Below, piece after piece: positions 18,055 through 28,115 of a stretch of 64,000 nucleotides of DNA. Position numbers and translations under genes: made by a program. The notes under the pieces are model-generated. The model was not told the origin of the DNA, searched no databases, and saw nothing but the letters and a program-made list of their open reading frames with translations. Within the stretch, counting starts at the first letter, position 1, and every line of letters begins with the position of its first letter. Source of the stretch: Phaeovulum molybdatiresistens (GTDB lineage Bacteria > Pseudomonadota > Alphaproteobacteria > Rhodobacterales > Rhodobacteraceae); the NCBI RefSeq assembly GCF_023544865.1, contig NZ_JAMJFX010000015.1, forward strand, positions 1 through 64,000, written 5' to 3'.

Positions 18055-18972
18055 ATGGCACAGGATTTCATGACGAACCGTGGCGACGGGCGGCTACGTG
18101 CCGCGCTGGGCGCCGCACTTATTGCCGCATTCGGCACCTTTGGCGTGGCCGCCCAGGCCGCCCCCCCCGGCACTGTTCCCTATGGCGTCTATGATCCCGA
18201 CGGGGATTTCGAAAATGACAACGAGGTGGTGATCGAACATCTGTTCCTGCCGTGGGAAGATGTCTACCTGCCCTCGCTGAATGACGCCGATGCCTATGCC
18301 AGGGAACGCGACCGCGCCCTGCTGGTGACGCTGGAACCCTGGACCTGGTCGCGCAGCGAACGCAACACCGCGCAATATCTGCGCCGCGGCATCAGCGACG
18401 GCAGCTATGACGGCAACATGAAGGCGGTCTGCGACGTGCTGGCCACGCTGGAAAGCCCGGTCACCCTGCGCTGGGGCCACGAGATGGACGATGACAACGG
18501 TCAGTTCATCTGGGCCGGCTGGAAACCCGAAGATTACATCGCCGCCTACAAGCGCATGGTCGATATCTGCCGCACCTCGGCGCCGAATATCACGGTGATG
18601 TGGTCGCCGCTGGGCGATGATGGGATGCAAGATTACTATCCCGGCGACGACTATGTGGACCTGGTCGGGATTTCGGTATTCGGTCTTCAGGCCTGGGATC
18701 AGGCGAAATTCGGCCGTGACCGGAGCTATGAGGAAATCTTCAAGCCCCGCTACGAACGCGCCGCCGCCTATGGCAAGCCGGTCGTGGTGGCCGAACTGGG
18801 CTATGTCGGCAAGCGCGAGTATGTCGAGGCCTGGGACAATGAGGTCCGTCAGGCCAAGCCCGAATATCCCTCGCTGGTGGGTGTGGCCTATTTCAACTAC
18901 CCCGAGGTCTATCCCTGGCCGGAAGGATTCGGCATGCCCGATTGGCGCGTGAAGAATCAGATTCTGGACTAA
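18055..18972 (+). CDS. Secreted glycoside hydrolase, GH26-like
   Basis: A 305-residue exported protein. AAGGAGG at 18042-18048 is well placed for the ATG at 18055; an ATG at 18040 is less likely. A signal peptide with cleavage after AAQA is followed by a (beta/alpha)8-type domain. RWGHEMD supplies the probable acid/base Glu143 and VVVAELGYVG the nucleophile Glu247, as in family 26 mannanase-like hydrolases. ITVMWSPLGDD and VDLVGISVFG also fit. Its position 40 bases behind the synthase mirrors the hydrolase found in cellulose and alginate operons, where it trims or releases polymer during export. Substrate unknown. Confidence 0.8.
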   Translation: MAQDFMTNRGDGRLRAALGAALIAAFGTFGVAAQAAPPGTVPYGVYDPDGDFENDNEVVIEHLFLPWEDVYLPSLNDADAYARERDRALLVTLEPWTWSRSERNTAQYLRRGISDGSYDGNMKAVCDVLATLESPVTLRWGHEMDDDNGQFIWAGWKPEDYIAAYKRMVDICRTSAPNITVMWSPLGDDGMQDYYPGDDYVDLVGISVFGLQAWDQAKFGRDRSYEEIFKPRYERAAAYGKPVVVAELGYVGKREYVEAWDNEVRQAKPEYPSLVGVAYFNYPEVYPWPEGFGMPDWRVKNQILD

Positions 18973-19220
18973 AACTGATCACGGCGGCAGGCGTGGCGGA
19001 TTTCCGCCAACCGCCTGCCGCCCACCAAGGCGCTGAAAGCGAACGACATTCGCCCGTATTGCGCCGACATCCCCCCTGCCCTGAAAATTCCCAGATTTGG
19101 CCCCGGTTGCGCTGCAAGGCGGTGTGACCGTAAATTGACCCAAATCCCGAGGTGCAGACGCTGCAACACAGGCCCACGGCCCACCCGCAGCCAGCCCACC
19201 CATCGAGGCAGGAGTTCGAC

Positions 19221-19517
19221 ATGAAAGACCTTTCCTCGCGCGTCCTGCGCGCGCTCTCCCTGATATGCATGGTCAGCCTTGGCACGGCCACCACCGCCGC
19301 GGCGCAAAGCACAGCGTCTGAAATCCGGGCGCTGCCTGTGCTGGTGTCCAGTGTCGCGGGCAAGGGATCGGCCAGCTTCGACTGGCGCGCCAAGAAGGGG
19401 CCGCAGACCGCAAGCGCCCAAAAGCCACGCGCCCTGACCCGGGTGGTGCATGGCCGCGGGCGCTATGTCTGCTCGCCCGCAGGCTTTGGCCGCAAATCGC
19501 AGTGCCACGCCCGCTGA
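19221..19517 (+). CDS. Small secreted basic protein with C-terminal two-cysteine motif
   Basis: A 98-residue protein starting at the ATG at 19221, with AGGCAGGAG upstream. A signal peptide (hydrophobic ALSLICMVSLGTATTAAA, cleavage near residue 30) precedes a basic region and the end VVHGRGRYVCSPAGFGRKSQCHAR. The two cysteines nine residues apart could form a disulfide. I do not recognise a named family, although similar CSPxGFG endings are, from memory, frequent in small Rhodobacteraceae proteins. Followed by an intrinsic terminator, so it is monocistronic. Function unknown. Confidence 0.65.
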   Translation: MKDLSSRVLRALSLICMVSLGTATTAAAQSTASEIRALPVLVSSVAGKGSASFDWRAKKGPQTASAQKPRALTRVVHGRGRYVCSPAGFGRKSQCHAR

Positions 19518-19544
19518 CCGCGACACGACCGACCGTGCACGCAC

Positions 19545-19575
19545 ACGCGCCCGCCCCCCAGCGGGCGTGTTTTCG
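19545..19575 (+). terminator. Intrinsic terminator after the small secreted protein gene
   Basis: A 10-bp stem ACGCGCCCGC/GCGGGCGTGT (one G-T pair) with a six-base loop is followed by TTTCGTTT, 28 bases after the stop. Confidence 0.75.
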
Positions 19576-19687
19576 TTTCCGCGCCAGCCAGTCCTACACC
19601 AGCCAGTCCTACAGGGGCAAAGTCCCCTTACAGAAAACAAAAAAACCGGGACGCAACGCGGCCCGGTCCATGCATCTGGTTACGGCT

Positions 19688-19763
<76 letters not shown>

Positions 19764-19871
19764 TCACCGTGGGCGGGTGTTTCGCCCAACCGACGCACAT
19801 TGTCAAGCGACGCCGCAGCGGTTTGCGAAAGAATTTTCACGCCCCCACCCCGCCCCGGCGCCTGCGGGCGC

Positions 19872-20318
19872 TCAGGCCCGCGCGGGGATCTTGCCCTGTA
19901 CGAAAGCCACAAGATCCGCCGCAGGCCGCGCGCCTGCCAGACGCGCCACTTCGCGCCCGCGATGGAACAGGATGAAGGCCGGAATGCCCTGGATCGAATA
20001 ACGGATCGCCGCATCCGGATTCGATTGCGTGTCGATCTTTGCCAACCGAACCCGCGGCGCCAGCATCTGCGCAGCCTTTTGGAACTCGGGCGCCATCGCG
20101 CGGCAAGGCCCGCACCAGGGCGCCCAGAAATCCACCAGAAGCGGCAGTTCATCGCTCTTCGCCGCCTTTTCCAGCGTGCGCAGATCCAGCGCCGCGACCT
20201 TGCCCGCCACAAGCCCGGCCCCGCAGACCCCGCATTTGGGCGCGGCCCCTAGCCTAGCGGCCGGAACGCGGTTCGCCTGCCCACAGTCCAGACAGGTCAG
20301 TTTCACAGTCTCGGCCAT
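19872..20318 (-). CDS. trxC: Thioredoxin 2 (zinc-ribbon thioredoxin TrxC)
   Basis: Cytoplasmic thiol-disulfide oxidoreductase with a role in oxidative stress. The 148-residue protein has an N-terminal zinc ribbon (CLDC at about 8-11 and CGVCG at about 28-32) and the active site WAPWCGPC at about 64-71, with the cis-proline in GIPAFILF. The ATG at 20318 is preferred because AGGGGG lies six bases upstream; a longer start at 20339 is possible. Downstream of gcvP on the same strand, but separated by a strong palindrome, so it is probably transcribed on its own. Confidence 0.93.
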   Translation of the reverse strand: MAETVKLTCLDCGQANRVPAARLGAAPKCGVCGAGLVAGKVAALDLRTLEKAAKSDELPLLVDFWAPWCGPCRAMAPEFQKAAQMLAPRVRLAKIDTQSNPDAAIRYSIQGIPAFILFHRGREVARLAGARPAADLVAFVQGKIPARA

Positions 20319-20382
20319 CCAAAGCCCCCTAGCATTCATCTTTCCGAATATATCGGTGTCGCAGGCAAGGCCTTCAAGATGC

Positions 20383-20453
20383 GGCTTCTTCTTGGTCGAA
20401 ATACTCCCGCCGGAGGCGTCCACGACCGCCGCGGAGGCCTCCGGCGGGAGTGT
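20383..20453. repeat. Dispersed hairpin repeat, copy 4, with 14-bp perfect palindrome
   Basis: GCTTCTTCTTGGTCGAAATA leads into a perfect 14-bp inverted repeat, CTCCCGCCGGAGGC at 20404-20417 and its complement at 20437-20450, extendable to 17 bp with one G-T pair. It follows the gcvP stop and precedes trxC, both leftward. Confidence 0.85.
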
Positions 20454-20469
20454 TTCTGCAAGGAGAAGA

Positions 20470-23304
20470 TCACTCTGCCGCGTAGGCCTCGACCGGCGGG
20501 CAGGTGCAGACCAGGTTGCGGTCGCCATAGACGTTGTCGACGCGGCCCACGGGCGGCCAGTATTTGTCGACGCGGAAGGCACCGGGCGGGAAGCAGCCAG
20601 CCTCGCGGCTATAGGCGCGGTCCCAATCGGTGACCAGATCCTCGACCGTGTGCGGCGCATGGCGCAGGGGCGAGGCCTCGGCCGTGATCTCGCCCTGTTC
20701 CACGGCGCGGATTTCATCGCGGATCGCCAGCATCGCGGTGATGAAACGGTCGATTTCAGCCTTGGTTTCCGACTCCGTCGGCTCGACCATCAGCGTGCCA
20801 GAAACGGGCCAGCTCATGGTGGGGGCGTGGAAGCCGTTGTCGATCAGGCGCTTGGCGATGTCATCCACGGTCACGCCCACTTCGGCGAAGGGGCGGGTGT
20901 CGAGGATGCATTCATGCGCCACCCGGCCACGGTTGCCCATGAACAGGATCGGATAGGCCGATTTCAGGCGCGCCGCGATATAGTTGGCGTTCAGGATCGC
21001 CACGCGGGTCGCCTGGGTCAGCCCCTCGCCGCCCATCATCAGGCAGTAGGCCCAGGAGATCAGCAGGATCGAGGCCGAGCCATAGGGCGCGGCAGACACC
21101 GGACCTTCCGCACCGCCCGTTTCCGGGTGGCCCGGCAGGTAGGGCGCCAGATGCGCCTTGACCCCGATCGGGCCCATGCCGGGGCCGCCGCCGCCATGCG
21201 GGATAGCGAAGGTCTTGTGCAGATTCAGGTGGCTGACGTCCGAGCCGATCTCACCCGGTTTCACCAGCCCCACCAGCGCGTTCATGTTCGCGCCGTCCAG
21301 ATAGACCTGGCCGCCGTGTTCATGCGTGATGTCGCAGATGCGGCGGACAGTTTCCTCGAACACGCCGTGGGTCGAGGGGTAGGTGATCATGCATGCCGCC
21401 AGGGTGCTGCCCGCCGCCTTGGCCTTCGCCTCAAAATCCTCAAGGTCCACGTCGCCGTTCGGGGCGGATTTCACCACGACGACTTCCATCCCGGCCATAT
21501 GGGCCGAGGCGGGGTTGGTGCCATGCGCCGAAACCGGGATCAGGCAGATGTTGCGATGCCCCTCGCCGCGCGCGCGGTGATAGGCGGCGATCGTCAAGAG
21601 GCCCGCGTATTCGCCCTGCGCGCCGGAATTCGGCTGCATGGAAAAGGCGTCATAGCCGGTGATCTCGCACAGTTTGGCGGTCAGGTCGTCGATCGCCTCT
21701 TTGTAGCCCTTTGCCTGATCGGCGGGGGCGAAGGGGTGCAGGCTGCCGAATTCGGGCCAGGTGATCGGCATCATCTCGGCCGCGGCGTTCAGCTTCATCG
21801 TGCAGGACCCCAGCGGGATCATCGCCCGGTCCAATGCCAGGTCACGGTCCGAAAGACGGCGCATGTAGCGCATCATTTCTGATTCCGCCCGGTTCATGTG
21901 GAACACCGGATGGGTCAGGTAGTCGGATTGACGCAGCAGCGCATCCGGGACGGCCGGCGCCTGCGGTTCCGCTGCGGGGTCGGTGATGCCAAAGGCATCC
22001 AGAACCCGTGCGATGACGCCCGCATCGGTCAGCTCATCGACCGAAATCCCGACGCGGTCGCGCCCGACCTTGCGCAGGTTGATGCCGCGGTGCCGGGCGG
22101 CGGCCAGAATACCCGCCTGGCCCACGCCGACCTCAACCGTGATGGTGTCAAAGAACGCCTCGGGTTGCACTTTTGCGCCCGCCGCGCGCAGGGCATCGGC
22201 CAGTTTCACCGCATGAAAATGCACTTTTTCCGCAATGGCCCGAAGCCCCACCGGGCCGTGGAACACCGCGTAGAATGACGCCATCACCGCCAGCAGCGCC
22301 TGCGCCGTGCAGACGTTAGACGTCGCCTTTTCGCGCCGGATATGCTGTTCACGCGTCTGCAGCGACAGGCGATAGGCCTTGTTGCCCTTGGTGTCGATCG
22401 ACACGCCGACGATCCGGCCCGGCATGGCGCGCTTGAAATCATCCTTGCAGGACATGAAGGCCGCATGCGGCCCGCCATAGCCCATCGGCACGCCAAACCG
22501 CTGGGCCGAGCCGACCGCGATATCGGCGCCCATCGCGCCCGGTTCCTTCAGCAGGCACAGCGCCAGCAGATCGGTCGCGACCACCGCCACCGCCTTGGCC
22601 GCATGCAGCGCCGCGATCTGGTCGGTAAAGTCGCGCACATGGCCATAGGTGCCCGGATACTGGAAGATCGCGCCGAAAACGGCGGCGGGGTCCAGCGCCT
22701 CGGGCGCCGCCACGATCACCTCAATCCCCAGCGGCAGGGCGCGGGTGCGGATCACCTCGATCGTCTGGGGGTGGCAGTTTTCATCAACGAAGAAACCGCG
22801 CGCCTTCGATTTGGCAACGCGTTCGGCCATGGCCATCGCCTCGGCCGCGGCTGTCGCCTCATCCAGCAGGCTGGCGTTGGCGATGGGCAGGCCGGTCAGG
22901 TCGCTGACCATCGTTTGATAGTTCAACAGCGCCTCCAGCCGGCCCTGCGCGATTTCCGGCTGATACGGCGTGTAGGCCGTATACCACGCCGGGTTTTCCA
23001 GGATGTTGCGCTGGATCGCGGGCGGGGTGACGGTGCCGTAGTAGCCCTGCCCGATCAGGCTGGTCATCACGCGGTTCTTTGCCGCCACCGCGCGCATCTT
23101 GTCCAGCAGCTCATGTTCGGTCAGCGCCGCCCAGCCCAGGGGCTGCGCCTGGCGGATGGATTTCGGCACCGTTTCATCGATCAGCGCATCGAGGCTTTGC
23201 ACCCCCACGGCCTTCAGCATCTCGGCCATTTCGGCGGGGCTTGGCCCGATGTGGCGGCGGTTGGCGAAATCGTAGGTGTCGTAGGTCGTGCGGGTGAAAG
23301 CCAT
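20470..23304 (-). CDS. gcvP: Glycine dehydrogenase (P protein of the glycine cleavage system)
   Basis: Pyridoxal-phosphate enzyme that decarboxylates glycine and passes the aminomethyl group to the lipoyl arm of GcvH. The 944-residue protein is the long single-chain form: an N-terminal half with [13 protein letters not shown] and a C-terminal half with [15 protein letters not shown] and [17 protein letters not shown], where the Lys of HKTF binds PLP. It starts 7 bases after gcvH. Together with gcvT and gcvH it forms one leftward operon under the glycine riboswitch. The T-H-P order is standard for this group. Confidence 0.97.
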   Translation of the reverse strand: MAFTRTTYDTYDFANRRHIGPSPAEMAEMLKAVGVQSLDALIDETVPKSIRQAQPLGWAALTEHELLDKMRAVAAKNRVMTSLIGQGYYGTVTPPAIQRNILENPAWYTAYTPYQPEIAQGRLEALLNYQTMVSDLTGLPIANASLLDEATAAAEAMAMAERVAKSKARGFFVDENCHPQTIEVIRTRALPLGIEVIVAAPEALDPAAVFGAIFQYPGTYGHVRDFTDQIAALHAAKAVAVVATDLLALCLLKEPGAMGADIAVGSAQRFGVPMGYGGPHAAFMSCKDDFKRAMPGRIVGVSIDTKGNKAYRLSLQTREQHIRREKATSNVCTAQALLAVMASFYAVFHGPVGLRAIAEKVHFHAVKLADALRAAGAKVQPEAFFDTITVEVGVGQAGILAAARHRGINLRKVGRDRVGISVDELTDAGVIARVLDAFGITDPAAEPQAPAVPDALLRQSDYLTHPVFHMNRAESEMMRYMRRLSDRDLALDRAMIPLGSCTMKLNAAAEMMPITWPEFGSLHPFAPADQAKGYKEAIDDLTAKLCEITGYDAFSMQPNSGAQGEYAGLLTIAAYHRARGEGHRNICLIPVSAHGTNPASAHMAGMEVVVVKSAPNGDVDLEDFEAKAKAAGSTLAACMITYPSTHGVFEETVRRICDITHEHGGQVYLDGANMNALVGLVKPGEIGSDVSHLNLHKTFAIPHGGGGPGMGPIGVKAHLAPYLPGHPETGGAEGPVSAAPYGSASILLISWAYCLMMGGEGLTQATRVAILNANYIAARLKSAYPILFMGNRGRVAHECILDTRPFAEVGVTVDDIAKRLIDNGFHAPTMSWPVSGTLMVEPTESETKAEIDRFITAMLAIRDEIRAVEQGEITAEASPLRHAPHTVEDLVTDWDRAYSREAGCFPPGAFRVDKYWPPVGRVDNVYGDRNLVCTCPPVEAYAAE

Positions 23305-23311
23305 GATGTCC

Positions 23312-23665
23312 TCAGCCGATCATCTCTTTGTAGGCAGCTTCATCCATGAAGCCATCCAGCGCCGACAGATCGGCGACCTTCATCTTGAAGAACCAGTTCC
23401 CCAGCGGATCTTCGTTCACAAGGCTGGGGGTCTCGGCCAGGGCGTCATTAACCTCGACGATCTCGCCATCCAGCGGGGCCAGGATGTCGGATGCCGCCTT
23501 GACCGATTCGATCACGCAGATCTCATCGCCCTTCGACACATCCCCCGCTTCGGGCAGTTCGATGAACACCACATCGCCCAGCGCCTCGGCGGCATGTTCG
23601 GTGATCCCCACGACGACCAGATCGCCTTCGACGCGCAGCCATTCATGATCTTCTGTATATTTCAT
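23312..23665 (-). CDS. gcvH: Glycine cleavage system H protein (lipoyl carrier)
   Basis: A 117-residue carrier whose lipoyl-lysine shuttles the methylamine group between GcvP, GcvT and lipoamide dehydrogenase. The lipoylation site is the Lys in [24 protein letters not shown] (about residues 50-73). Start [15 protein letters not shown] is canonical. It lies 12 bases after gcvT and 7 bases before gcvP. Confidence 0.97.
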   Translation of the reverse strand: MKYTEDHEWLRVEGDLVVVGITEHAAEALGDVVFIELPEAGDVSKGDEICVIESVKAASDILAPLDGEIVEVNDALAETPSLVNEDPLGNWFFKMKVADLSALDGFMDEAAYKEMIG

Positions 23666-23677
23666 CGGAAACGCTCC

Positions 23678-24799
23678 TCAGCGCTTGTAGGTGGTGGGTT
23701 GGAAGGGCATCGGCACGATGCGGGCAGGCAAACGCTTGCCGCGCACATCGCCATAAACGGTGGTGCCTTCGGGCAGGTCGGCGGGCAGATAGGCCATCGC
23801 CATCGGCGCATTGATCGACGGCCCGAACCCGCCCGAGGTCACGCGGCCAATCGGCGCGCCGCCTTCGGGGCCGGCATAAAGATCCACCCCCTCGCGCATC
23901 GGCGCGCGGCCTTCGGGGCGCAGGCCCATGCGGCGGCGCGCCGGGCCCTCGGCCAATTCGCGCAAAATACGATCCGCCCCCGGGAACCCGCCCGCGCGCG
24001 CGCCGCCCGTCCGGCGGGCCTTCTGGATCGCCCAGGTCAGCGCGCCCTCAACGGGGCTGGTGGTGGTGTCGATGTCATGGCCATACAGGCACAGCCCCGC
24101 CTCCAGCCGCAGGCTGTCGCGCGCGCCAAGGCCGATCGGAGCCACCTCATCCATCGCCAGAAGCGCGCGGGCAAAGGCAAGCGTCTGCGCATCGGGGACG
24201 GAAATCTCAAACCCATCCTCGCCGGTATAGCCAGACCGCGACACCCAAAGCGTCGCCCCCTGCCAGTCAAAGACGCCCACATCCATGAAGCGCATCGCAG
24301 CCACGCCCGGCACCAGGCGCGTCAGCGCGGTTTCCGCCGCGGGGCCCTGCAGCGCCAGAAGCGCGCGGTCGGTGATTTCCTGCACCTCAAGGTCCAGATG
24401 CGCGCGCATGTGGGCGATGTCCTGCGCCTTGCAGGCGGCGTTCACCACAACAAAAAGATGATCGCCGCGATTGGCCACCATCAGGTCATCCAGAATGCCC
24501 CCCGCCGCATCGGTGAACATCGCATAGCGCTGACGCCCCTCGGCCAGCGACATCAGGTCTACCGGCACCAGCGCCTCCAGCGCCGCCGCGGCATCCGCGG
24601 CCTTGCCCGATTGCGCCCGCAGGATCACCTGGCCCATGTGGCTCACATCGAACAGGCCCGCGCCCGCGCGGGTGTGCAGATGTTCCTTCAGCACCCCCAT
24701 CGGGTATTGCACGGGCATCTCATAGCCCGCGAACGGCACCATTTTCGCGCCCAGTTCCACATGCAGGTCATAAAGACCGGTCCGCAACAGGTCGGTCAT
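23678..24799 (-). CDS. gcvT: Aminomethyltransferase (T protein of the glycine cleavage system)
   Basis: Transfers the methylene unit from the GcvH-bound aminomethyl group to tetrahydrofolate and releases ammonia. The 373-residue protein has FDVSHMGQV, VNAACKAQDIAHM and RSGYTGEDGFEISVP, all GcvT hallmarks. The ATG at 24799 is preferred because AAAGGGGGGC lies directly upstream and the sequence begins MTDLLRTGLYDLHVELGAKMVPFAGYEMPVQY; a start 11 codons earlier would swallow the ribosome-binding site. First gene of the operon, about 70 bases from the riboswitch. Confidence 0.95.
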   Translation of the reverse strand: MTDLLRTGLYDLHVELGAKMVPFAGYEMPVQYPMGVLKEHLHTRAGAGLFDVSHMGQVILRAQSGKAADAAAALEALVPVDLMSLAEGRQRYAMFTDAAGGILDDLMVANRGDHLFVVVNAACKAQDIAHMRAHLDLEVQEITDRALLALQGPAAETALTRLVPGVAAMRFMDVGVFDWQGATLWVSRSGYTGEDGFEISVPDAQTLAFARALLAMDEVAPIGLGARDSLRLEAGLCLYGHDIDTTTSPVEGALTWAIQKARRTGGARAGGFPGADRILRELAEGPARRRMGLRPEGRAPMREGVDLYAGPEGGAPIGRVTSGGFGPSINAPMAMAYLPADLPEGTTVYGDVRGKRLPARIVPMPFQPTTYKR

Positions 24800-24867
24800 G
24801 CCGCCCCCCTTTGTCAGCCGGTCCCCCGGCACCGAATCCAGGACAGGCTGCGCCCGCCCAAAACGAT

Positions 24868-25046
24868 GCCCCCTCTGTCCCTACCCTTGCGGGCGCCTGA
24901 GATCGTTATCCCTTCGGCGGGCCTTGCAGCCACTCTCCAGAGTCCTTTGCCAGAACGGTCCCTTGCGCCTGAGAGTTTACCGGGGCGGTTGCTCCTTCGG
25001 CACCGGATCGGCCAAGCCTGACCACCCGGATTCTCCCGATCCTGAC
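24868..25046 (-). promoter_or_regulatory. Tandem glycine riboswitch upstream of gcvT
   Basis: On the reverse strand two glycine aptamers are readable in order. The first has GGAGAATC, then GCCGAAGGAGCAA and ACTCTCAGGCGCAAGG. The second has TCTGGAGAG, then GCCGAAGGGATAA and ATCTCAGGCGCCCGCAAGGG, ending GGGACAGAGGGG. These are the conserved blocks of the glycine class, joined by a short linker. Placed about 70 bases before gcvT, it is expected to switch the cleavage operon on when glycine is abundant. Boundaries are approximate. Confidence 0.95.
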
Positions 25047-25138
25047 CCTACCTTGCTACCCGAGCACCCCGCCCCCGCGCAAGCGGGGAAATCACGCGCC
25101 GCCCAAAACGAAACGGGGCAGGGTCATCCGCCCTGCCC

Positions 25139-25192
25139 CCTTCGGCTTTGTCCAAATATCCCGGGGTCCGGGGCAGCGCCCCGGTTGCGCCC
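25139..25192. repeat. Dispersed 3'-end hairpin repeat, copy 5
   Basis: CCTTCGGCTTTGTCCAAATA is followed by CCCGGGG and a 7-bp stem CCGGGGC/GCCCCGG with an AGC loop. It abuts the gltX stop codon. Confidence 0.7.
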
Positions 25193-26521
25193 TCAGCCGC
25201 GGGCGCGAACCTTTTGCAAAAGCGGCATCAGATCGGCCATTTCCGGGCCATGCGCCTGCCCCGTCAGCGCCTTGCGCAGCGGCATGAACAGCCCCTTGCC
25301 CTTGCGGCCCGTGGCCTCTTTCACCGCCGCCGTCCAGTCCGCCCAGCTTTGCGCGCCATAGGGCGGGGGCGGCAGCATCTGCAGCGCGGTCGCGACAAAC
25401 TCCGCATCCTCGGCATCGATCACCGGATCGGCGCCTTCCAGCACCAGATCGGCCCAGTGCTGAAGGTCATCCAGCTTGTCGATATTCTTAGATGCCACCG
25501 CCCAGAACGCCTCGGCCTGCGCATCGGGAATACCCAGATGGCGGATGCGGTCGGCCACCGCCGTATAGGGCAGTTGCTGGTTGCGCGCGCGCGTCAGCGG
25601 GATCAGATCCTCGGCGTCGAATTTGGTCGGTGCCGCGCCGAACTGGCCCAGATCGAACCCTTCGGCCAGCTCATCCAGGCTCATCCGCAGCTCGACCGGC
25701 TGGCTGGACCCCAACCGCGCCATCAGGCTCAATAGCGCCTCGGGCGCGATGCCATTGGCGCGCAGATCGCGCAGGCTCAGCGTGCCCAGGCGTTTCGACA
25801 ATTCCTCACCCTGCGCGCCGGTCAGCAGGCTGTGATGCGCAAAAGCCGGCGGCTTGCCGCCCAGCGCCTCGATGATCTGGATCTGGGTCGCGGTATTGGT
25901 CACGTGGTCGGCGCCGCGCACGATATGCGTGACCCCCATCTGGATATCATCGACCGACGAGGCAAAGGTATAAAGGACCTGCCCATCCGCCCGGATCAGC
26001 ACCGGGTCCGACACAGACCCCGCATCAATGGAAATATCGCCCAGAATCCCGTCGGTCCATTCGATCCGGGTCTGATCCAGCAGGAAGCGCCAATAGCCTT
26101 CACGCCCCTCTTCGCGCATCCGCTCTTTTTCCAGGTCGGTCAGCTTCAGCGACGCGCGGTCATAGACCGGCGGGCGGTGCATGTTCAGAAGCTTCTTGCG
26201 CTTCAGATCCAGCTCCGTCGGGCTTTCGAAACATTCATACAGCTTGCCCGTCCGGCGCAGGCTTTCGGCCGCCGCCTCATACCGGTCGATCCGGTCCGAC
26301 TGGCGTTCCACCCGGTCCCAGGTCAGGCCAAGCCATTCCAGGTCTTCCATGATCGCATCTGCATATTCCTGCTTGGACCGTTCCTGATCGGTATCGTCCA
26401 GCCGCAGGATGAAGGTGCCGCCCGACTTGCGCGCGATCAGATAGTTGAACAGCGCGGTCCGAAGGTTGCCGACGTGGATATAGCCGGTGGGCGAAGGGGC
26501 AAAGCGGGTAACGGTGGTCAT
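25193..26521 (-). CDS. gltX: Glutamyl-tRNA synthetase
   Basis: Charges tRNA-Glu (and in many alphaproteobacteria tRNA-Gln, later amidated). The 442-residue class I synthetase has the HIGH-box counterpart PSPTGYIHVGNLRTALFN (about 9-26) and the KMSKS-box counterpart ELSKRLGTLS (about 239-248), where the usual first Lys is Glu. Length and the compact C-terminal domain fit the shorter of the two gltX types that such genomes often carry. The ATG follows GGAGTTGCACCC. A second gltX elsewhere is expected but not in this window. Confidence 0.93.
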   Translation of the reverse strand: MTTVTRFAPSPTGYIHVGNLRTALFNYLIARKSGGTFILRLDDTDQERSKQEYADAIMEDLEWLGLTWDRVERQSDRIDRYEAAAESLRRTGKLYECFESPTELDLKRKKLLNMHRPPVYDRASLKLTDLEKERMREEGREGYWRFLLDQTRIEWTDGILGDISIDAGSVSDPVLIRADGQVLYTFASSVDDIQMGVTHIVRGADHVTNTATQIQIIEALGGKPPAFAHHSLLTGAQGEELSKRLGTLSLRDLRANGIAPEALLSLMARLGSSQPVELRMSLDELAEGFDLGQFGAAPTKFDAEDLIPLTRARNQQLPYTAVADRIRHLGIPDAQAEAFWAVASKNIDKLDDLQHWADLVLEGADPVIDAEDAEFVATALQMLPPPPYGAQSWADWTAAVKEATGRKGKGLFMPLRKALTGQAHGPEMADLMPLLQKVRARG

Positions 26522-26599
26522 GGGTGCAACTCCTGTTCATCCTGCTCTTTCACAGGGCGGGGCTTTTGTCCATATCGGGGCCAGTGCAAGGAGACAGGA

Positions 26600-27007
26600 A
26601 TGACCGATTGGCAGGGCCGCGCGGCGCCCGATCTGACCGCGATCGAAACCATGGCCGAGGCCGCGCGCCTGGCCCTGCCGCAGGCCTTTGCCAGCGCCGC
26701 CGCGCAGGTCGTGCTGCGGGTCGAAGATTTCGCCCCCGACGCGATCCTGGCCGAGATGGGCATTGATGACCCCTTCGATCTGACCGGCCTTTACGACGGC
26801 ATCCCCCTGACCCAGAAATCGGTGATGGATCAGCAGGCCGGCCCCGATGTGATCTGGCTGTTCCGCCGCCCGATCCTGGATGAATGGGCCGGGCGCGGGG
26901 ACGTGGCGCTGGATGCGCTGGTGGCGCATGTCTATGTGCATGAACTCGCCCATCATTTCGGCTGGTCGGATGAGGATATCGCCGCCATCGACCGCTGGTG
27001 GGAATGA
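26600..27007 (+). CDS. Zincin-like metallopeptidase family protein
   Basis: A 135-residue cytoplasmic protein of the small minimal-gluzincin family (metallopeptidase family formerly DUF1025). The zinc motif VYVHELAHHFGWSDEDI (HELAH, about residues 109-113) is at the C-terminal end, as usual. The ATG at 26600 has AAGGAGACAGG upstream. It is divergent from gltX with 78 bases between. No proteolytic target is known for the family. Confidence 0.85.
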   Translation: MTDWQGRAAPDLTAIETMAEAARLALPQAFASAAAQVVLRVEDFAPDAILAEMGIDDPFDLTGLYDGIPLTQKSVMDQQAGPDVIWLFRRPILDEWAGRGDVALDALVAHVYVHELAHHFGWSDEDIAAIDRWWE

Positions 27008-27089
27008 CCCCGGCGCAGGTCGCATCACAGTATTGCCCTTTTTCACCGCCGCCCTACCTCGGCCATATGGCAACAAGAGGGAGGCCCTT

Positions 27090-28022
27090 ATGACCGAACC
27101 CACATTCACCCGCCGCAGCGCGCTGCTGGGGGCGGCCGCCGTGCCGCTGGCCGCCGCGATGATCGCCCGCCCGCGCGCGGCCTTGGCCAATGCGCCGATG
27201 GCAGGCCCCGCCATCGCCCCCTTCCACCGCGTGACACTGGGCCAGTATGAGGTGACGACCCTGCTGGCCGGCACCCGCATCGTGGAAAAGCCACAGGAAA
27301 TCTTTGGCCTGAACGCCACGCCCGAGGATTTTGCCGCCGCATCCGCCGCGGCCTTCATCCCGGTTGAGGCTGCGCGCTTCTACTTCACCCCCACGCTGGT
27401 CAATACCGGGGCCGAGCTGGTGCTGTTCGACACCGGCAACGATCCCGCCGGTATCACCGCGGCGCTGGCGGCGGCCGGCGTCACCCCCGATCAGATCGAC
27501 GTGGTGGTGCTCACCCACATGCATGGCGATCACATCGGTGGGCTGTCCGACGGCACCACGCCCACCTTCGCCAATGCCCGCTACGTCACCGGCGCGGTGG
27601 AACACAACCACTGGTCCGCCGCCGGCAATGAGGGCTTCGACACCAAGGTCAAGCCGCTGAACGACAAGATGACCTTCGTCGAAAAGGGGGCCGAGGCCGC
27701 GCCCGGCATCTCGGCCATCGAGGCCTTCGGCCATACCCCCGGCCACATGGCCTGGCGCATCGAAAGCGAAGGCCAGGGCCTGGTCGTGATCGCGGACGCC
27801 GCCAACCACTACGTCTGGTCGCTGGAACAGCCCGACTGGGAGGTGCGCTTTGACATGGACAAGGCCGCCGCCGCCGCCACACGCAAGGAACTGCTAGGGC
27901 TGATCGCGGCAGACCGGCTGCCCTTCATCGGCTATCACATGCCCTTCCCCGCGATGGGGTATCTGGAACCGAAGGGCGCGGGCTTCCGCTTCGTCCCGGC
28001 CTCCTACCAGCTCAGCCTGTAA
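27090..28022 (+). CDS. Tat-exported metallo-beta-lactamase-fold hydrolase
   Basis: A 310-residue protein. Its N-terminus FTRRSALLGAAAVPLAAAMIARPRAALA is a twin-arginine signal, with cleavage near residue 35. The mature part has the MBL metal motif LTHMHGDHIGG (about residues 147-157), preceded by FDTGND and followed by FGHTPGHM and VIADAANHY. That is the layout of the broad MBL hydrolase family (quorum-quenching lactonases, phosphodiesterases, others). GAGGGAGG lies upstream of the ATG at 27090. Substrate cannot be assigned; lactamase activity should not be assumed. Confidence 0.87.
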   Translation: MTEPTFTRRSALLGAAAVPLAAAMIARPRAALANAPMAGPAIAPFHRVTLGQYEVTTLLAGTRIVEKPQEIFGLNATPEDFAAASAAAFIPVEAARFYFTPTLVNTGAELVLFDTGNDPAGITAALAAAGVTPDQIDVVVLTHMHGDHIGGLSDGTTPTFANARYVTGAVEHNHWSAAGNEGFDTKVKPLNDKMTFVEKGAEAAPGISAIEAFGHTPGHMAWRIESEGQGLVVIADAANHYVWSLEQPDWEVRFDMDKAAAAATRKELLGLIAADRLPFIGYHMPFPAMGYLEPKGAGFRFVPASYQLSL

Positions 28023-28115
28023 TGTGGTGGGGCCGTGGGTCTGCCCCACGGCCCCCAACCGCTTGGCGGGCGCGGCAAAAGCTGGCACATTGGCCTGGCC
28101 CAAGGACGCCGCGCG

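Noticed and set aside
20029..21882. Long rightward frame opposite gcvP and trxC
   Set aside because: Its residues mirror the GC-biased codons of gcvP on the other strand; no domain or ribosome-binding site.
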